NCBI RefSeq assembly: GCF_020215705.1
Contig: NZ_JAIWNB010000011.1
Coordinates: 186,001 to 250,000, forward strand
Length of the DNA: 64,000 bases
From: Nonomuraea aurantiaca
GTDB lineage: Bacteria > Actinomycetota > Actinomycetes > Streptosporangiales > Streptosporangiaceae
Direction: 5' to 3'
This document shows, piece by piece, positions 1-9,097 of the stretch. Below the pieces are notes generated by a model. It was not told where the DNA came from. It did no database searches and saw nothing but the letters and a program-made list of their open reading frames with translations. Both the position numbers and the translations under genes were made by a program. How positions within the stretch are numbered: the first letter of the stretch is position 1; the number at the start of each line of letters is the position of its first letter.

Positions 1-70
1 GTGAGATATCCTCGCCTACAGGACCTGGGCGATGAAGCCCCCGGGTCCTTGTGTGTTTGAGGAGGCCGAT

Positions 71-757
71 ATGAGCAACCTGCTCCTGCTGACCAACGCT
101 CTTGAGCCATCGGCCGAGGTGCTACCGGCCCTGGGATTGCTGCTCCACTCGGTCCGCGTCTCGCCCGCCGAGGCGTCCGCGCTGATCGACACGCCGCCCG
201 CCGACGCCGTTCTGGTCGACGCCCGAAAGGAGTTGGTGCAGGCCAAAAGCCTGTGCCGGCTGATCCGCACGACGGGCATCGACTGCCCGCTGCTGGTGAT
301 CGTCACCGAGGGCGGGCTGGCGGCCATGACCGCCGAGTGGGGGGTCGACGACGTGCTGCTCGAGAGCGCGGGGCCGGCCGAGGTGGAGGCGCGGCTGCGG
401 ATGGCCGTCGGCCGTACGACTCAGGCTGAGGATGTTCCGGACGAGATCCGTAGTGGCGATCTGTCCATCGATGAGGCGACATATACGGCGCGGCTGCGGG
501 GGCGGGTGCTCGATCTGACGTTCAAGGAGTTCGAGCTGCTGAAATACCTCGCCCAGCATCCGGGCCGCGTGTTCACCCGCGCCCAGCTGCTGCAGGAGGT
601 GTGGGGCTACGACTACTTCGGGGGCACCCGGACCGTCGACGTGCACGTCCGGCGGCTGCGCGCGAAGCTGGGCACCGAGTACGAGTCACTGATCGGCACG
701 GTCCGCAACGTGGGCTACCGCTTCGTCCCCGACCGCACCGAGCCGGCCCACGTCTGA
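71..757 (+). CDS. glnR: GlnR-type orphan OmpR-family nitrogen regulator
   Basis: A 228-residue DNA-binding regulator. Residues 1-110 form a receiver-like domain beginning MSNLLLLTNALEPS, closely matching the start I know for Streptomyces GlnR. Residues about 135-225 are an OmpR-type winged helix (LTFKEFELLKYLAQHPGRVF, later RTVDVHVRRLRAKL). In known actinomycetes GlnR controls glutamine synthetase, ammonium and nitrate genes and has no partner kinase; no kinase is adjacent here. I place the start at ATG 71 because GAGGAGG lies 5 bp upstream; an in-frame extension back to 32 has no such support. Family assignment is firm; the regulon is inferred from family knowledge. Confidence 0.93.
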   Translation: MSNLLLLTNALEPSAEVLPALGLLLHSVRVSPAEASALIDTPPADAVLVDARKELVQAKSLCRLIRTTGIDCPLLVIVTEGGLAAMTAEWGVDDVLLESAGPAEVEARLRMAVGRTTQAEDVPDEIRSGDLSIDEATYTARLRGRVLDLTFKEFELLKYLAQHPGRVFTRAQLLQEVWGYDYFGGTRTVDVHVRRLRAKLGTEYESLIGTVRNVGYRFVPDRTEPAHV

Positions 758-767
758 TCCCGCACCG

Positions 768-791
768 TTGACATGTGAAGTTGACATGTGA
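768..791. promoter_or_regulatory. Tandem TTGACATGTGA direct repeat upstream of the large regulator
   Basis: TTGACATGTGA occurs twice, at 768-778 and 781-791, with a 13-bp period, between glnR and the next gene. Each copy holds a -35-like TTGACA, so the pair could be a promoter plus operator or two activator sites. No clear -10 hexamer follows at the right distance. The repeat is seen directly; the role is inferred. Confidence 0.5.
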
Positions 792-812
792 CGCCCTCAG
801 GGTTCCACTGAT

Positions 813-3800
813 GTGACAGGACGGCTCTCCGCCGTCGTGTCGCTGTCATGCCGTGTGGGCTTTTTCGGTCGTGGACACCGCCGTCCCGAGAGGGGTGGTG
901 TCGGGGTGGGGATCTTCCGGTCGCTGGTCGAAGAAGGTGCGCGGCCCCGAATTTTTCGGCGTAACGAGAGTATTTGTTCGGCATTTCGGCCGAGCAACCG
1001 GGTATTTGTGATCGATTATGGCTATGCGCGGGAGTATTTAGCGGGCGGCGAGCGCGACGGCATTCACGATCTGCGGGCCGGCGGCGATCTGGTCGGGGAA
1101 TTGGCGTTCTGGAGTCCGGGCGAACGGGTCCGGATCGACGCGCTGACCGAGGTGCGCGCCTGGTCCATCGACGTACGGACATTGCGGGAGCACGCGGCGG
1201 CCAATACGGCTGTGGCCATGGCGCTGGTGCAAGAGTTGTTCGCCAGGGACGTCGCCGCTCGCCGGCATGAGGCGCTGGCCCGGGCGCCCGTCGCGGCGCG
1301 GCTGGCCGTGTGGCTGCTGCACCTGGACGAGCGCTACGGGCTGGCCGGCGAGTCGGCGCCGCCCCTGTCCATGGAGACGCTGGCCGATCTGGTGGGCAGC
1401 GCGCACGACGTGGTGCAGCGGCAGCTCACCCGGTGGGTTCGGCAGGGATGGCTGGTCCGTCCCGGTTATCGGCGGCTGCGGATCGCCGACGCGGCGGCGT
1501 TGCGGGGCGTCGCCGGGGCCTGGGAGCACTTGTCCACTCCCTGGGAGGGGCGGGTCACGCCGTTCCTGACCCGGCCGGGTGCGCCGGCCGAGCCGTTGCC
1601 CGCCGGGGAGGTGCCCAGGCCCGCTCAGCTGCCCGCCGACGTGTCCGACTTCACCGGGCGGCAGCAGAGCCTCGATCTGCTCACCTCGTGGCTGGACCGG
1701 CCGCGCCGCCCGAACACCATGGTCGTGCAGGGGCTTCCCGGCGTGGGCAAGACCGCGCTCGTGACACGCTGGGCGCACCAGCAGGCGGCCCGGTTCCCCG
1801 ACGGGCAGATCGTGATCGACCTGCGCGGGCAGTCCCCCAGCCAGCCCCCCATGAACCCGGCCGAGGCGCTCGGCCAGATCCTGCGCTCGCTCGGCGTCGG
1901 CGAGCACATGCCCGCCGTCGACGAGGCCGAGCTCATGCTGCTCTATCGCAGCCGGCTCGCGGGGCGGAAGCTGCTGCTCATCCTGGACAACGCCGCCGAC
2001 CCGGCCCAGGTGCGGGCGCTGCTGCCCGGCAGCAAGGACTGCGTGGTGCTGGTGACCAGCAGGACCAGGATGGCGCCGCTGCGCGCGACCGGGCACGCCG
2101 ATCTGATGGACCTGTCCGTCCTCGACCCGGGCAACGCCGTCGCGCTGCTGGTCGCGGTGCTCGGCGAGGAGTCGCCACGGGCCGCCGACCGCGACGCGCT
2201 GGCGGAGCTGGCCAGGGTCTGCTCCTACCACCCGTTCGCGCTGCGCATCTCGGCGGCCAAGCTCGCCGAGGACCCCGGGCTGAGCGTCGAGTCGCGCGTA
2301 CACGAGCTGCGCGGGCCCGACCAGCGGCAGCCGCTGTCCGGCGATCCGGAGGACGCCTTCCGGTCCGCGCTCGACCTGGCCTACGAGTCGCTGTCCCCGC
2401 CGCAGCGGCGCGCGTTCCGGCACGTCGGGCTGCTGCCCGGCCGGGACTTCACGCCCGAGGTGCTGGCCGCCGCGCTGGGCGGCTCCGTCAGCGAGGCGGT
2501 GATCGCGGTCGAGGGGCTGCACCGGGCGTACCTGGTCGAGCCGATGGCCGAGACGCGCTATCGCGTGCACGACCTGGTCAAGCGGCTGGCCAGGGAGCTG
2601 GGCAGGCACGCGGAGGCAGGCGTGCGCGAGGCCAGGGTCCGGCTGCTCGACCACTACCTGGGCATGGCCACCGATCCGGCCACGCCGCGCGCGTGGTTCG
2701 AGGCCGAGCGGCGTTCGCTGGTCTCGGTCGTACGGCTGGCGGAGGAAACCGGCGCGCACCACGCCGCCTGGCGGCTGGCCGATGCGGTGTTCGAGCCGTT
2801 CAGGCGGCTGCGCTACTACCAGAACGACCTGGAGATCCAGCAGATCGGGCTCGACTCGGCGGCCCGGATCGGCGACCGGCGGGCGATCGCGCTGATGCGC
2901 AGCCATCTCGGCTCGATCTACCGCGACATCGGCCCCTCCACGCAGGCCGCCCGCTACATCGGCGAGGCGCTGTCCGACTTCACCTCGCTCGGCGACCGCG
3001 AGGGCCGGGCCCGCGCCCTGAACGACCTGGCCGAGGTACACGGCATCGCCGGCAACAGCGACGGCGCGCTCAAGTGCGCGGGCGAAGCTCTGGAGCTCTA
3101 CCAGGAGATCGGCGACCTGGCCGGGGTCGCCGACTGCCTGCACTCGCTGTCGCGGCTGCACCTGTCCCAGGAACGGCACGAGCTCGCCCTGCACCACGCC
3201 GGGCAGGCGCTGGAGGTACGCGAGCAGCTCGGCGACCTGCACGGCACCGCGCAGAGCCTGATCATCCTGGCCCGCGTACAGCACCACCTGGGCGAGCCGA
3301 ACGCGGCCCTGTCGGAGGGGCTGGAGGCGCTGGCGATCTGCCACGACCTGGGAGACGAGCACAGCGAGGCCGAGACGCTGCTCTGCCTGGCCGACATCTA
3401 CGACTCGCTCCGGCTGCCGCACGACGCGCAGCGCGACGCCGAGCGGGCCCTGGCCGGGTACACGGCCACCGGCGACCAGCACGGCTGCGGCCGGGCCCTG
3501 TGCACGCTGGGGCGCATCGCGCGCAACGGCTCCCGTTACGACGAGGCCCTCGAACACTACGAGCAGGCGCTGGCCGTACAGCGCGAGCTCCATCACGAGC
3601 AGGGGCGGGCGGAGACGCTCGGCGACATCGGGCTGGTGCACTGGCGGCTGGCCGACTACCTGCGCGCCGACGACTACCTCAACCAGGCGCTCGCGATCAG
3701 CCGGGAGATCCACGACCTGCCCGTCGAGGCCCGGATGCTCAACCGGCTGGCGCGGGTACGGCGCCGCCAGGGGTTGCCGCAGGTGGCGTTCGTCCACGCG

Positions 3801-4358
3801 CTGGAGGCGCTGGACCTCGTCCAGGGCATGGGCAACCGCCGGGCCGAGGCGGACGTCCAGGAGACGCTGGCCTACACGTACCTGTCGCTCGACCGGCACC
3901 AGGACGCGCTGCGCGCCGCCAAGGCGTCGCTGGCGATCAGGGAGGAGCTGCGCGACAACAAGGCCAGCTCGCTGCTGTCGATCGCGCAGGCCATGCACGT
4001 CGCGGGCAAGACGGCCGCCGCGCTCGGGTACGCCAGGGAGACGGTCGAGCTGCAGAACGAGAGCGGCACCCGGGACCGCTGGGCGGCGGCGCTCACCACG
4101 CTGGCCATGATCCTGCTGGACCTGGACCGGCCCGCGGAGGCGCTGACGTTCGCGTCACAGGCCAGGGACGTGCATCTCACCTCCGGCACCCGGCGCGACC
4201 TGGGCTGCGCGCTGCGGGCCATCGGCCTGATCGCCCACCGGGTCGGGGACCGTACGGAAGCCGTGGCCAACCTGAGGGAGGCGGTACGCATCCTGGAAGA
4301 GGTGGGCGACGTCTTCGAACTCAAGAAGGCCACCGCAGAACTCCGCCAAATATCGTAA
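813..4358 (+). CDS. Large CRP-like HTH / NB-ARC ATPase / TPR regulator
   Basis: About 1,150-1,181 residues with three parts. Residues 50-250 resemble a CRP/FNR sensor plus helix-turn-helix (ETLADLVGSAHDVVQRQLTR, then a wing at GWLVRPGYRRLRI). Residues about 285-600 are an NB-ARC-type ATPase with P-loop GLPGVGKTAL and Walker B LLLILDN. Residues 660-1181 are at least ten TPR-like units (repeated GDLAGVADCL, GDLHGTAQSL, GDEHSEAETL). This is a STAND-type switch: ligand sensing, nucleotide-driven oligomerisation and TPR scaffolding joined to a DNA-binding head. The first GTG (813) lacks a clear ribosome site; GTG 906, preceded by AGGGG, is an alternative start. Target genes are unknown. Confidence 0.85.
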   Translation: MTGRLSAVVSLSCRVGFFGRGHRRPERGGVGVGIFRSLVEEGARPRIFRRNESICSAFRPSNRVFVIDYGYAREYLAGGERDGIHDLRAGGDLVGELAFWSPGERVRIDALTEVRAWSIDVRTLREHAAANTAVAMALVQELFARDVAARRHEALARAPVAARLAVWLLHLDERYGLAGESAPPLSMETLADLVGSAHDVVQRQLTRWVRQGWLVRPGYRRLRIADAAALRGVAGAWEHLSTPWEGRVTPFLTRPGAPAEPLPAGEVPRPAQLPADVSDFTGRQQSLDLLTSWLDRPRRPNTMVVQGLPGVGKTALVTRWAHQQAARFPDGQIVIDLRGQSPSQPPMNPAEALGQILRSLGVGEHMPAVDEAELMLLYRSRLAGRKLLLILDNAADPAQVRALLPGSKDCVVLVTSRTRMAPLRATGHADLMDLSVLDPGNAVALLVAVLGEESPRAADRDALAELARVCSYHPFALRISAAKLAEDPGLSVESRVHELRGPDQRQPLSGDPEDAFRSALDLAYESLSPPQRRAFRHVGLLPGRDFTPEVLAAALGGSVSEAVIAVEGLHRAYLVEPMAETRYRVHDLVKRLARELGRHAEAGVREARVRLLDHYLGMATDPATPRAWFEAERRSLVSVVRLAEETGAHHAAWRLADAVFEPFRRLRYYQNDLEIQQIGLDSAARIGDRRAIALMRSHLGSIYRDIGPSTQAARYIGEALSDFTSLGDREGRARALNDLAEVHGIAGNSDGALKCAGEALELYQEIGDLAGVADCLHSLSRLHLSQERHELALHHAGQALEVREQLGDLHGTAQSLIILARVQHHLGEPNAALSEGLEALAICHDLGDEHSEAETLLCLADIYDSLRLPHDAQRDAERALAGYTATGDQHGCGRALCTLGRIARNGSRYDEALEHYEQALAVQRELHHEQGRAETLGDIGLVHWRLADYLRADDYLNQALAISREIHDLPVEARMLNRLARVRRRQGLPQVAFVHALEALDLVQGMGNRRAEADVQETLAYTYLSLDRHQDALRAAKASLAIREELRDNKASSLLSIAQAMHVAGKTAAALGYARETVELQNESGTRDRWAAALTTLAMILLDLDRPAEALTFASQARDVHLTSGTRRDLGCALRAIGLIAHRVGDRTEAVANLREAVRILEEVGDVFELKKATAELRQIS

Positions 4359-4441
4359 ATTTCGCCACCCGAGGTCGCAGATCTTGACCGGCCACCTGCC
4401 GTTAGCTGGTGCTACCAGCTACTCCAACGGAGGTGAACCGG

Positions 4442-4831
4442 ATGCTCAGAAACCAGCCGCGTCGTGACCTGCGCTGGCTCAGTCGGGACCTGCACTGGCT
4501 CAAGCGACAGGGACGCAAGGACCGGCGGATCACGCTCTCCGTGCTCACCGGAGTGCTCGCCGCCTGGATCCGCCAACTCTCCCCCACCGACCCGATGCCC
4601 GGCCCGGGCCCCCTGCTGGCCATCTCCCTGGGCCTGGTGACCGCGTCGGGGGCGGCCTGGCTGGTGGCGGCGGGCTTCCTCGCCATCACAGCCCGGCCGC
4701 GTCGGGAGCCGGCCGAGGTGCTGCGGTGGGTGTCGCACATCACGCGGGCCAAGGAGTGGGCGTTCTGCTCGCTCAGCGCTTATGTGGCGTGGCACCTGCT
4801 GCAGTTCGTCACCGCACTGCTGGTGAGGTAA
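4442..4831 (+). CDS. Small two-helix membrane protein
   Basis: 129 residues, family not recognised. A basic N-terminus (MLRNQPRRDLRWLSRDLHWL) is followed by two hydrophobic segments, at about 58-82 (LLAISLGLVTASGAAWLVAA) and 105-128 (FCSLSAYVAWHLLQFVTALL), so it is probably an inner-membrane protein with cytoplasmic N-terminus. Start ATG 4442 is chosen because GGAGGTG lies 6 bp upstream. It follows the large regulator by 83 bp on the same strand and could be co-transcribed. Confidence 0.7.
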   Translation: MLRNQPRRDLRWLSRDLHWLKRQGRKDRRITLSVLTGVLAAWIRQLSPTDPMPGPGPLLAISLGLVTASGAAWLVAAGFLAITARPRREPAEVLRWVSHITRAKEWAFCSLSAYVAWHLLQFVTALLVR

Positions 4832-4959
4832 CCGCCGGGGCCTTGGGGTGGGGAGTGGGCGTCGGTGCGGTTCGGGGGCGCGCGCCGGCACCCACTCCAG
4901 GGAGCGCAGCGTGACGTGCAGGGAGTCCGCGCCGTGCGCCCAGTGCCCGGGTCCGGCCG

Positions 4960-5361
4960 TCAGCCGCGGTCGCCGGGCCCGGGCAGCAGGTGCGGGACCT
5001 CGATCTTGACCGCCTCCAGAAGCTGCTGCTTCGACGGGTTCACTATTGCCTTTCCCGCCACCGTCACGGTCGGCACGGTCTCGTTCCCGTCCGCCACCGA
5101 GCGGACGAACGCCGCCGCCTCAGGGTCTCGCCAGATGTTCACCTCGGCGTGCCGCAACCGCGTGAAGCGCAGACGCGTCCGCAGCCTCATGCAGTACTTG
5201 CAGCCCGGCCGCCAGTAGAGGACCACGCCCGTACGATCCGCCAGCGCGTGCGACGTCGCCCGATCGCGGCGGGGCAGGTTCGCGATGATCATCCACGCCG
5301 CATAGAGGATGAGAAAAGAGATCGCGATCACGGAGAGCGCGCTGGAGACCGCCGAGGACAT
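4960..5361 (-). CDS. Membrane-anchored glutaredoxin / mycoredoxin-like protein
   Basis: 133 residues. Residues 5-28 are one transmembrane helix (SALSVIAISFLILYAAWMII). Residues 45-125 are a glutaredoxin fold with the redox motif CKYC in YWRPGCKYCMRLRTRL and the cis-Pro segment ETVPTVTVAGKAIVNPS. In actinobacteria such proteins reduce mixed disulfides with mycothiol; the CxxC form and the acidic strand after it (AEVNIWRDPEA) fit mycoredoxins. The anchor suggests action at the inner face of the membrane. It is divergent from the monooxygenase at 5457 with a 95-bp gap. Confidence 0.85.
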   Translation of the reverse strand: MSSAVSSALSVIAISFLILYAAWMIIANLPRRDRATSHALADRTGVVLYWRPGCKYCMRLRTRLRFTRLRHAEVNIWRDPEAAAFVRSVADGNETVPTVTVAGKAIVNPSKQQLLEAVKIEVPHLLPGPGDRG

Positions 5362-5456
5362 ATGGGAAGTATCTCAAGGCCCCCTGAGTCCGACGACGAC
5401 AGTGGCGGGCGGGATGCTGACAGAGATCTGGCAGTACGGACCGGCATGGTCGCCCC

Positions 5457-6836
5457 ATGACCGAGAAGACGAACGTACTCATCGTCGGCGGCGGCCCGAC
5501 CGGGCTCACTCTCGCCGTGGATCTGGCCAGGCGCGGAGTCGGCTGCCGCATCGTGGAGCAGGCGCCGGAGGCCTCCGGCGGCTCCAAGGGCAAGGGGCTG
5601 CAGCCCCGCACGCAGGAGGTCTTCGATGATCTGGGGGTGATCGACCGGGTCATGGAGGCGACGACGCTCTATCCGCCGTTCCGGGTGAGGATCGGCAGGG
5701 TGCCGGTGTACCAGGGCCGCATGCACAAGCTCGTCACCCCCACGGACGCGGTGCCGTACCCCATGGTGATGATGCACCCGCAGTGGCGCACCGAGGCGGT
5801 GCTGCGCGAGCGGCTGACCGAGCTGGGCGGAAAGGTGGAGCAGGGCACCGGCTTGACCGGCTTCGAGCAGGACGCGCGCGGAGTGACGGCCAGGCTGGGC
5901 ACGGGGACGAGCCTGCGGGCGGACTACCTGGTCGCGGCGGACGGCGGCAAGAGCTTCGTACGTAAGGCGCTCGGCATCGGTTTCGCCGGGGAGACCCGCG
6001 ACGAGGAGCGGATGGCCCTAGGCGATGTACGGGTCGAGGGGCTCGACCGGGAGCACACCCATGTCTGGTTCCGGCCGGGCAAGGGGATGGTGGTGCTCTT
6101 CCCGATGGCCGGCACCGACACCTTCCAGATGCTCGCCCCGCTGAAGCCGGGCGTCGTGCCGGACCCGACGCTCGCCGGCTACCAGCGGATCTTCGCCGAA
6201 CGGTCGATGCTGGGCGGGGTCCGGATCACCGAGCTGCTGTGGTCGTCCCTGTACCGGGTGAACATCCGCCTGGCCGACAGCTACCGGACCGGCCGGGTCT
6301 TCCTCGCCGGGGACGCCGCCCACGTGCACTCGCCCGCCGGTGGGCAGGGGCTCAACACCGGCGTACAGGACGCCTACAACCTGGGTTGGAAGCTCGCCCG
6401 GGTGCTGGCCGGGGCGCCGGAGGCGTTGCTCGACACGTACGAGGAGGAGCGGCGGCCCGTCGCCGCCCGCGTGCTCGGCCTCAGCACCGACCTGCTCGAC
6501 AAGAAGACCTACAAGCGCGACGAGGAGACCCACCAGCTGATGGTGAGCTATCGGGGCGGCTCGCTGGCCCGGCGGGGCGGGGACCGCGTGCCGGATGGTC
6601 AGGTGCGGCTGGCCGACGGGTCTCAGGCTCGGATGTTCGACCTGTTGCGGGGGACGCACTTCACGCTGCTGTCGCCTGATCCGGCGCCTCGTGTGGTTGG
6701 CGGGCCGGAGGTGCGGGCGTACGAGCTGGCTGAGCCGTACGGTGCCGAGCGCCACACGCTGGTCCGGCCGGATGGATATGTCGGGATCTCGACCTCGTCG
6801 GCGGAGGAGCTCGCCGCTTATCTGGCCATGGTGTGA
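5457..6836 (+). CDS. FAD-dependent aromatic monooxygenase (PheA/TfdB type)
   Basis: 459 residues, a flavin-dependent hydroxylase that would use NAD(P)H and O2 on an aromatic substrate. Motifs: dinucleotide fold LIVGGGPTGLTLAVDLARRG at the N-terminus, the DG motif AADGGKSFVRKALG near 165, and the GD motif FLAGDAAHVHSPAGGQGLNT near 285. The C-terminus is short compared with phenol hydroxylases that carry a full thioredoxin-like domain. It is convergent with the EamA gene, overlapping its 3' end by 19 bp. Substrate unknown. Confidence 0.88.
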   Translation: MTEKTNVLIVGGGPTGLTLAVDLARRGVGCRIVEQAPEASGGSKGKGLQPRTQEVFDDLGVIDRVMEATTLYPPFRVRIGRVPVYQGRMHKLVTPTDAVPYPMVMMHPQWRTEAVLRERLTELGGKVEQGTGLTGFEQDARGVTARLGTGTSLRADYLVAADGGKSFVRKALGIGFAGETRDEERMALGDVRVEGLDREHTHVWFRPGKGMVVLFPMAGTDTFQMLAPLKPGVVPDPTLAGYQRIFAERSMLGGVRITELLWSSLYRVNIRLADSYRTGRVFLAGDAAHVHSPAGGQGLNTGVQDAYNLGWKLARVLAGAPEALLDTYEEERRPVAARVLGLSTDLLDKKTYKRDEETHQLMVSYRGGSLARRGGDRVPDGQVRLADGSQARMFDLLRGTHFTLLSPDPAPRVVGGPEVRAYELAEPYGAERHTLVRPDGYVGISTSSAEELAAYLAMV

Positions 6837-7714
6837 CTCAGCGTTGTCGTGATCAGCGTGACGAGGCGCTTGGCGGCCGGCTGGCCCAGCAGGATGCCGG
6901 AGAGTACCAGGACCAGCCCGCAGACCTGTTGCCCGGTGAGCGTCTCGCCGGCGAGCGCGGTGCCGAGCAGGACGCCGGTCACCGGGTTGAGCAGCCCGAT
7001 CAGGCCCACCGTCGCGGCGCTCAGGTGCCGCAGCCCGGCGAACCAGGCGGCGAACGCCAGCGCGGTCGCGACGACCGTGACATAGCCGAAGCCGAGCAGC
7101 GCCGGGCCGTCCAGGGACGGCGGCGCGCCCTCCACGGCGACGGCGACGGGTAGCAGCGCGATCCCTCCGGCGATGAGCTGCCAGGCGGTCAGCGAGAAGA
7201 CGTCGACCTGCGCGCTCCACCGTTTGGCCAGCACATACCCGGCCGACGACATGACCATGGCCAGGACTGAGGCCAGCACGCCGGACACGTCGACTGCGGC
7301 CGTACCGTCGAGCAGCAGCAGGCAGACGCCCGCGATCCCGATCCCGGCCCCGGTCACGTGCGCCACCCTCGGGCGCTCGGCGAGCGCCGCCCAGGCGAAC
7401 AGCATCATCATCACCGGGGAGGTCGCCATGATCGTCGATGCCATGCTCGTCGGCAGCTTCTGGGCGGCCAGGTAGACCAGCGCGAAGAACGCCCCCATGT
7501 TGAGCGTCCCGAGCACCAGCGAACGCCACCACCACGCTCCCCGGGGGAGCTTCCGAGCGAGAAGCAGGAGGAGTAATCCGGCCGGCAGAGCCCGGATCAC
7601 CGCCCCGTACAGCGGATGATCGGGCGGCAGGAACCGATGGGTGACCAGATAGGTGGAGCCCCATGCGATCGGCGCGAGGGCGGTCACGGCCGCCCACCGA
7701 AAAGTACCTTCCAT
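6818..7714 (-). CDS. EamA/DMT-family exporter
   Basis: 298 residues with about ten hydrophobic segments arranged as two EamA repeats (first begins VTALAPIAWGSTYLVTHRFL; second begins VLASVLAMVMSSAGYVLAKR). Family members export small metabolites, amino acids or drugs. The start ATG (7714) lies inside a palindrome that probably binds the divergent MarR regulator at 7753, so expression should respond to that regulator's ligand. The substrate cannot be read from sequence. Confidence 0.88.
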   Translation of the reverse strand: MEGTFRWAAVTALAPIAWGSTYLVTHRFLPPDHPLYGAVIRALPAGLLLLLLARKLPRGAWWWRSLVLGTLNMGAFFALVYLAAQKLPTSMASTIMATSPVMMMLFAWAALAERPRVAHVTGAGIGIAGVCLLLLDGTAAVDVSGVLASVLAMVMSSAGYVLAKRWSAQVDVFSLTAWQLIAGGIALLPVAVAVEGAPPSLDGPALLGFGYVTVVATALAFAAWFAGLRHLSAATVGLIGLLNPVTGVLLGTALAGETLTGQQVCGLVLVLSGILLGQPAAKRLVTLITTTLSHTMAR

Positions 7715-7739
7715 GGAAGCAATATAGCTTCCGCGGAAG
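7708..7739. promoter_or_regulatory. Double palindrome between EamA exporter and MarR regulator
   Basis: Two 12-bp palindromes, CTTCCATGGAAG (7708-7719) and CTTCCGCGGAAG (7728-7739), have centres 20 bp apart (two helical turns). Flanking bases extend the pair into one larger inverted repeat (TACCTTCC ... GGAAGGTA). The first contains the EamA start codon, and the second lies 13 bp upstream of the marR start. This is classic MarR-operator geometry, predicting co-repression of both genes. Confidence 0.8.
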
Positions 7740-7752
7740 GTATATTGGTGTC

Positions 7753-8286
7753 GTGACGAACAATTTCGACCACGTCGCCCGCATCCAGCAGGCGTGGGCC
7801 CGCGAGCGGCCCGACCTGGACGTGAGTCCGCTGGGCGTGATCGGACGGCTGCACCGCCTCGCCGGTCACCTGACCGAGCGGCTGTGCGTGGTCTACCGCC
7901 AATACGGGCTGGGCGAGGGAGACTTCGACGTACTCGCCGCTCTCCGGCGCGCCGGAGAGCCCTACGAACGCGCGCCCGGCGAGCTGGCCGCGCACACCAT
8001 GGTCACCACGGGCGCCATGACCAAGCGCGTCGACCGGCTCGAACGCGCCGGCCTGGTCACCCGCCAGCGCAGCGCGAGCGACGGCCGCGGCCGGGTCGTC
8101 GCGCTCACCCGAGCCGGGCGGCAACTGTTCGACGAGGCGTTCACCGAGCACGTGGCGAACGAGCGCCGCCTGCTCGATGGCCTGACGCCCGAGCAGGCCG
8201 CCCAACTGGAGTCGCTGCTCACCACCTGGCTCGCCTGCTTCGAGACACCGCAGCCGGCGAAGCTCGATGGTCGGACCCCTCCATAG
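7753..8286 (+). CDS. MarR-family transcriptional regulator
   Basis: 177 residues; winged-helix MarR fold with GEGDFDVLAALRRAGEPYE, the recognition helix region TTGAMTKRVDRLERAGLVTR and the wing SASDGRGRVVALTRAGRQL. GTG 7753 is chosen because it follows the operator and starts the conserved region; upstream in-frame sequence is the operator itself. It is divergent from the EamA exporter, so it most likely represses that transporter and itself until an effector binds. Confidence 0.9.
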   Translation: MTNNFDHVARIQQAWARERPDLDVSPLGVIGRLHRLAGHLTERLCVVYRQYGLGEGDFDVLAALRRAGEPYERAPGELAAHTMVTTGAMTKRVDRLERAGLVTRQRSASDGRGRVVALTRAGRQLFDEAFTEHVANERRLLDGLTPEQAAQLESLLTTWLACFETPQPAKLDGRTPP

Positions 8287-8355
8287 CACCAGGTGTTGGA
8301 CCGATGGGTCGGGTGACCGGTCGCTGGGCAATCTGTCGAGGACGGGACAGCCCGG

Positions 8356-8958
8356 TCAGAGGCCGAAGGCGCCGCCTTGGACGAGGATGAGCAGGCCGAT
8401 CGCGATCAGGACGATGGGCAGGAGGATGTGCCCCCATCGGCTGAGGGCCTTGGCGATGACGGGCCGGGTGGCGAAGAACTTGCCCGCCAGACACCAGACG
8501 GCGATCAGGACGAGGAAGACGACGGCGTAGACGCTCATGCCGCCGAGCCCGGCGGTGGCGAAGACAGGGACGTAGACGCCGATGTTGTCGCCACCGTTGG
8601 CGAAGGTGACCGCGGCGACCTCCAACGCCTTGGGTCCGCCCGTCGCGGCCTGCTCGTTGCCGGCGTTCTCACCGTGGGCGTGGTCGCGCCACGCCTGCCA
8701 GGCGGCCTTGAGGCCCAAGGCCAGCGGTAGCAGGCCGAGGTAGGGGATGACGGGCTCGGGCAGGAAAGTGGCGCCGAAAGCGGCTGCGATGGCGACGACG
8801 AGGATGGCGGCGAACCCGAGGTACTGCCCCAGGAAGATCCGCGAGGTGGCGCCGCGGTGTCCGGCGCCCTGGGCGAAGAACAGCGCCAGGATCACGATGT
8901 CGTCGATGTTGGTGACGGCGAACAGGCCGGCGGCTTGCCCGATGATGCCCACGTTCAC
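8356..8958 (-). CDS. CadD-like (cadmium resistance) membrane transporter
   Basis: 200 residues from GTG 8958, with five or six hydrophobic segments and the family hallmark FAVTNIDDIVILALFFAQG near the N-terminus plus VTFANGGDNIGVYVPVFAT in the middle. The paired Asp/Asn motifs are typical of the CadD/LysE-like group that exports divalent cations such as cadmium. A histidine/acid patch (DHAHGENAGNEQ) in the central loop may bind metal. An upstream in-frame extension to 9114 looks non-coding, and GAGAGG lies about 13 bp before the GTG. Confidence 0.82.
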   Translation of the reverse strand: MNVGIIGQAAGLFAVTNIDDIVILALFFAQGAGHRGATSRIFLGQYLGFAAILVVAIAAAFGATFLPEPVIPYLGLLPLALGLKAAWQAWRDHAHGENAGNEQAATGGPKALEVAAVTFANGGDNIGVYVPVFATAGLGGMSVYAVVFLVLIAVWCLAGKFFATRPVIAKALSRWGHILLPIVLIAIGLLILVQGGAFGL

Positions 8959-9097
8959 GAGGGGCGTGGTTCCTCTCCAAGAGGCGGGAGTACCTGAGGA
9001 ACGTATCGGGCGTACCGATACTGCTGGTAGCCCCAGGCCGCCGATGAAGCGTTTACCGTGAAGCCCGCGAGTATGCCGCATCGCTGGGAGTCCGCAC

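Noticed and set aside
1038..4387. Very long open frames on both other frames of the large regulator gene (986 and 1,025 codons)
   Set aside because: They are Arg/Gly/Ala- or Gln/His-rich shadows caused by high third-position GC, without motifs; the NB-ARC/TPR frame is clearly the coding one.
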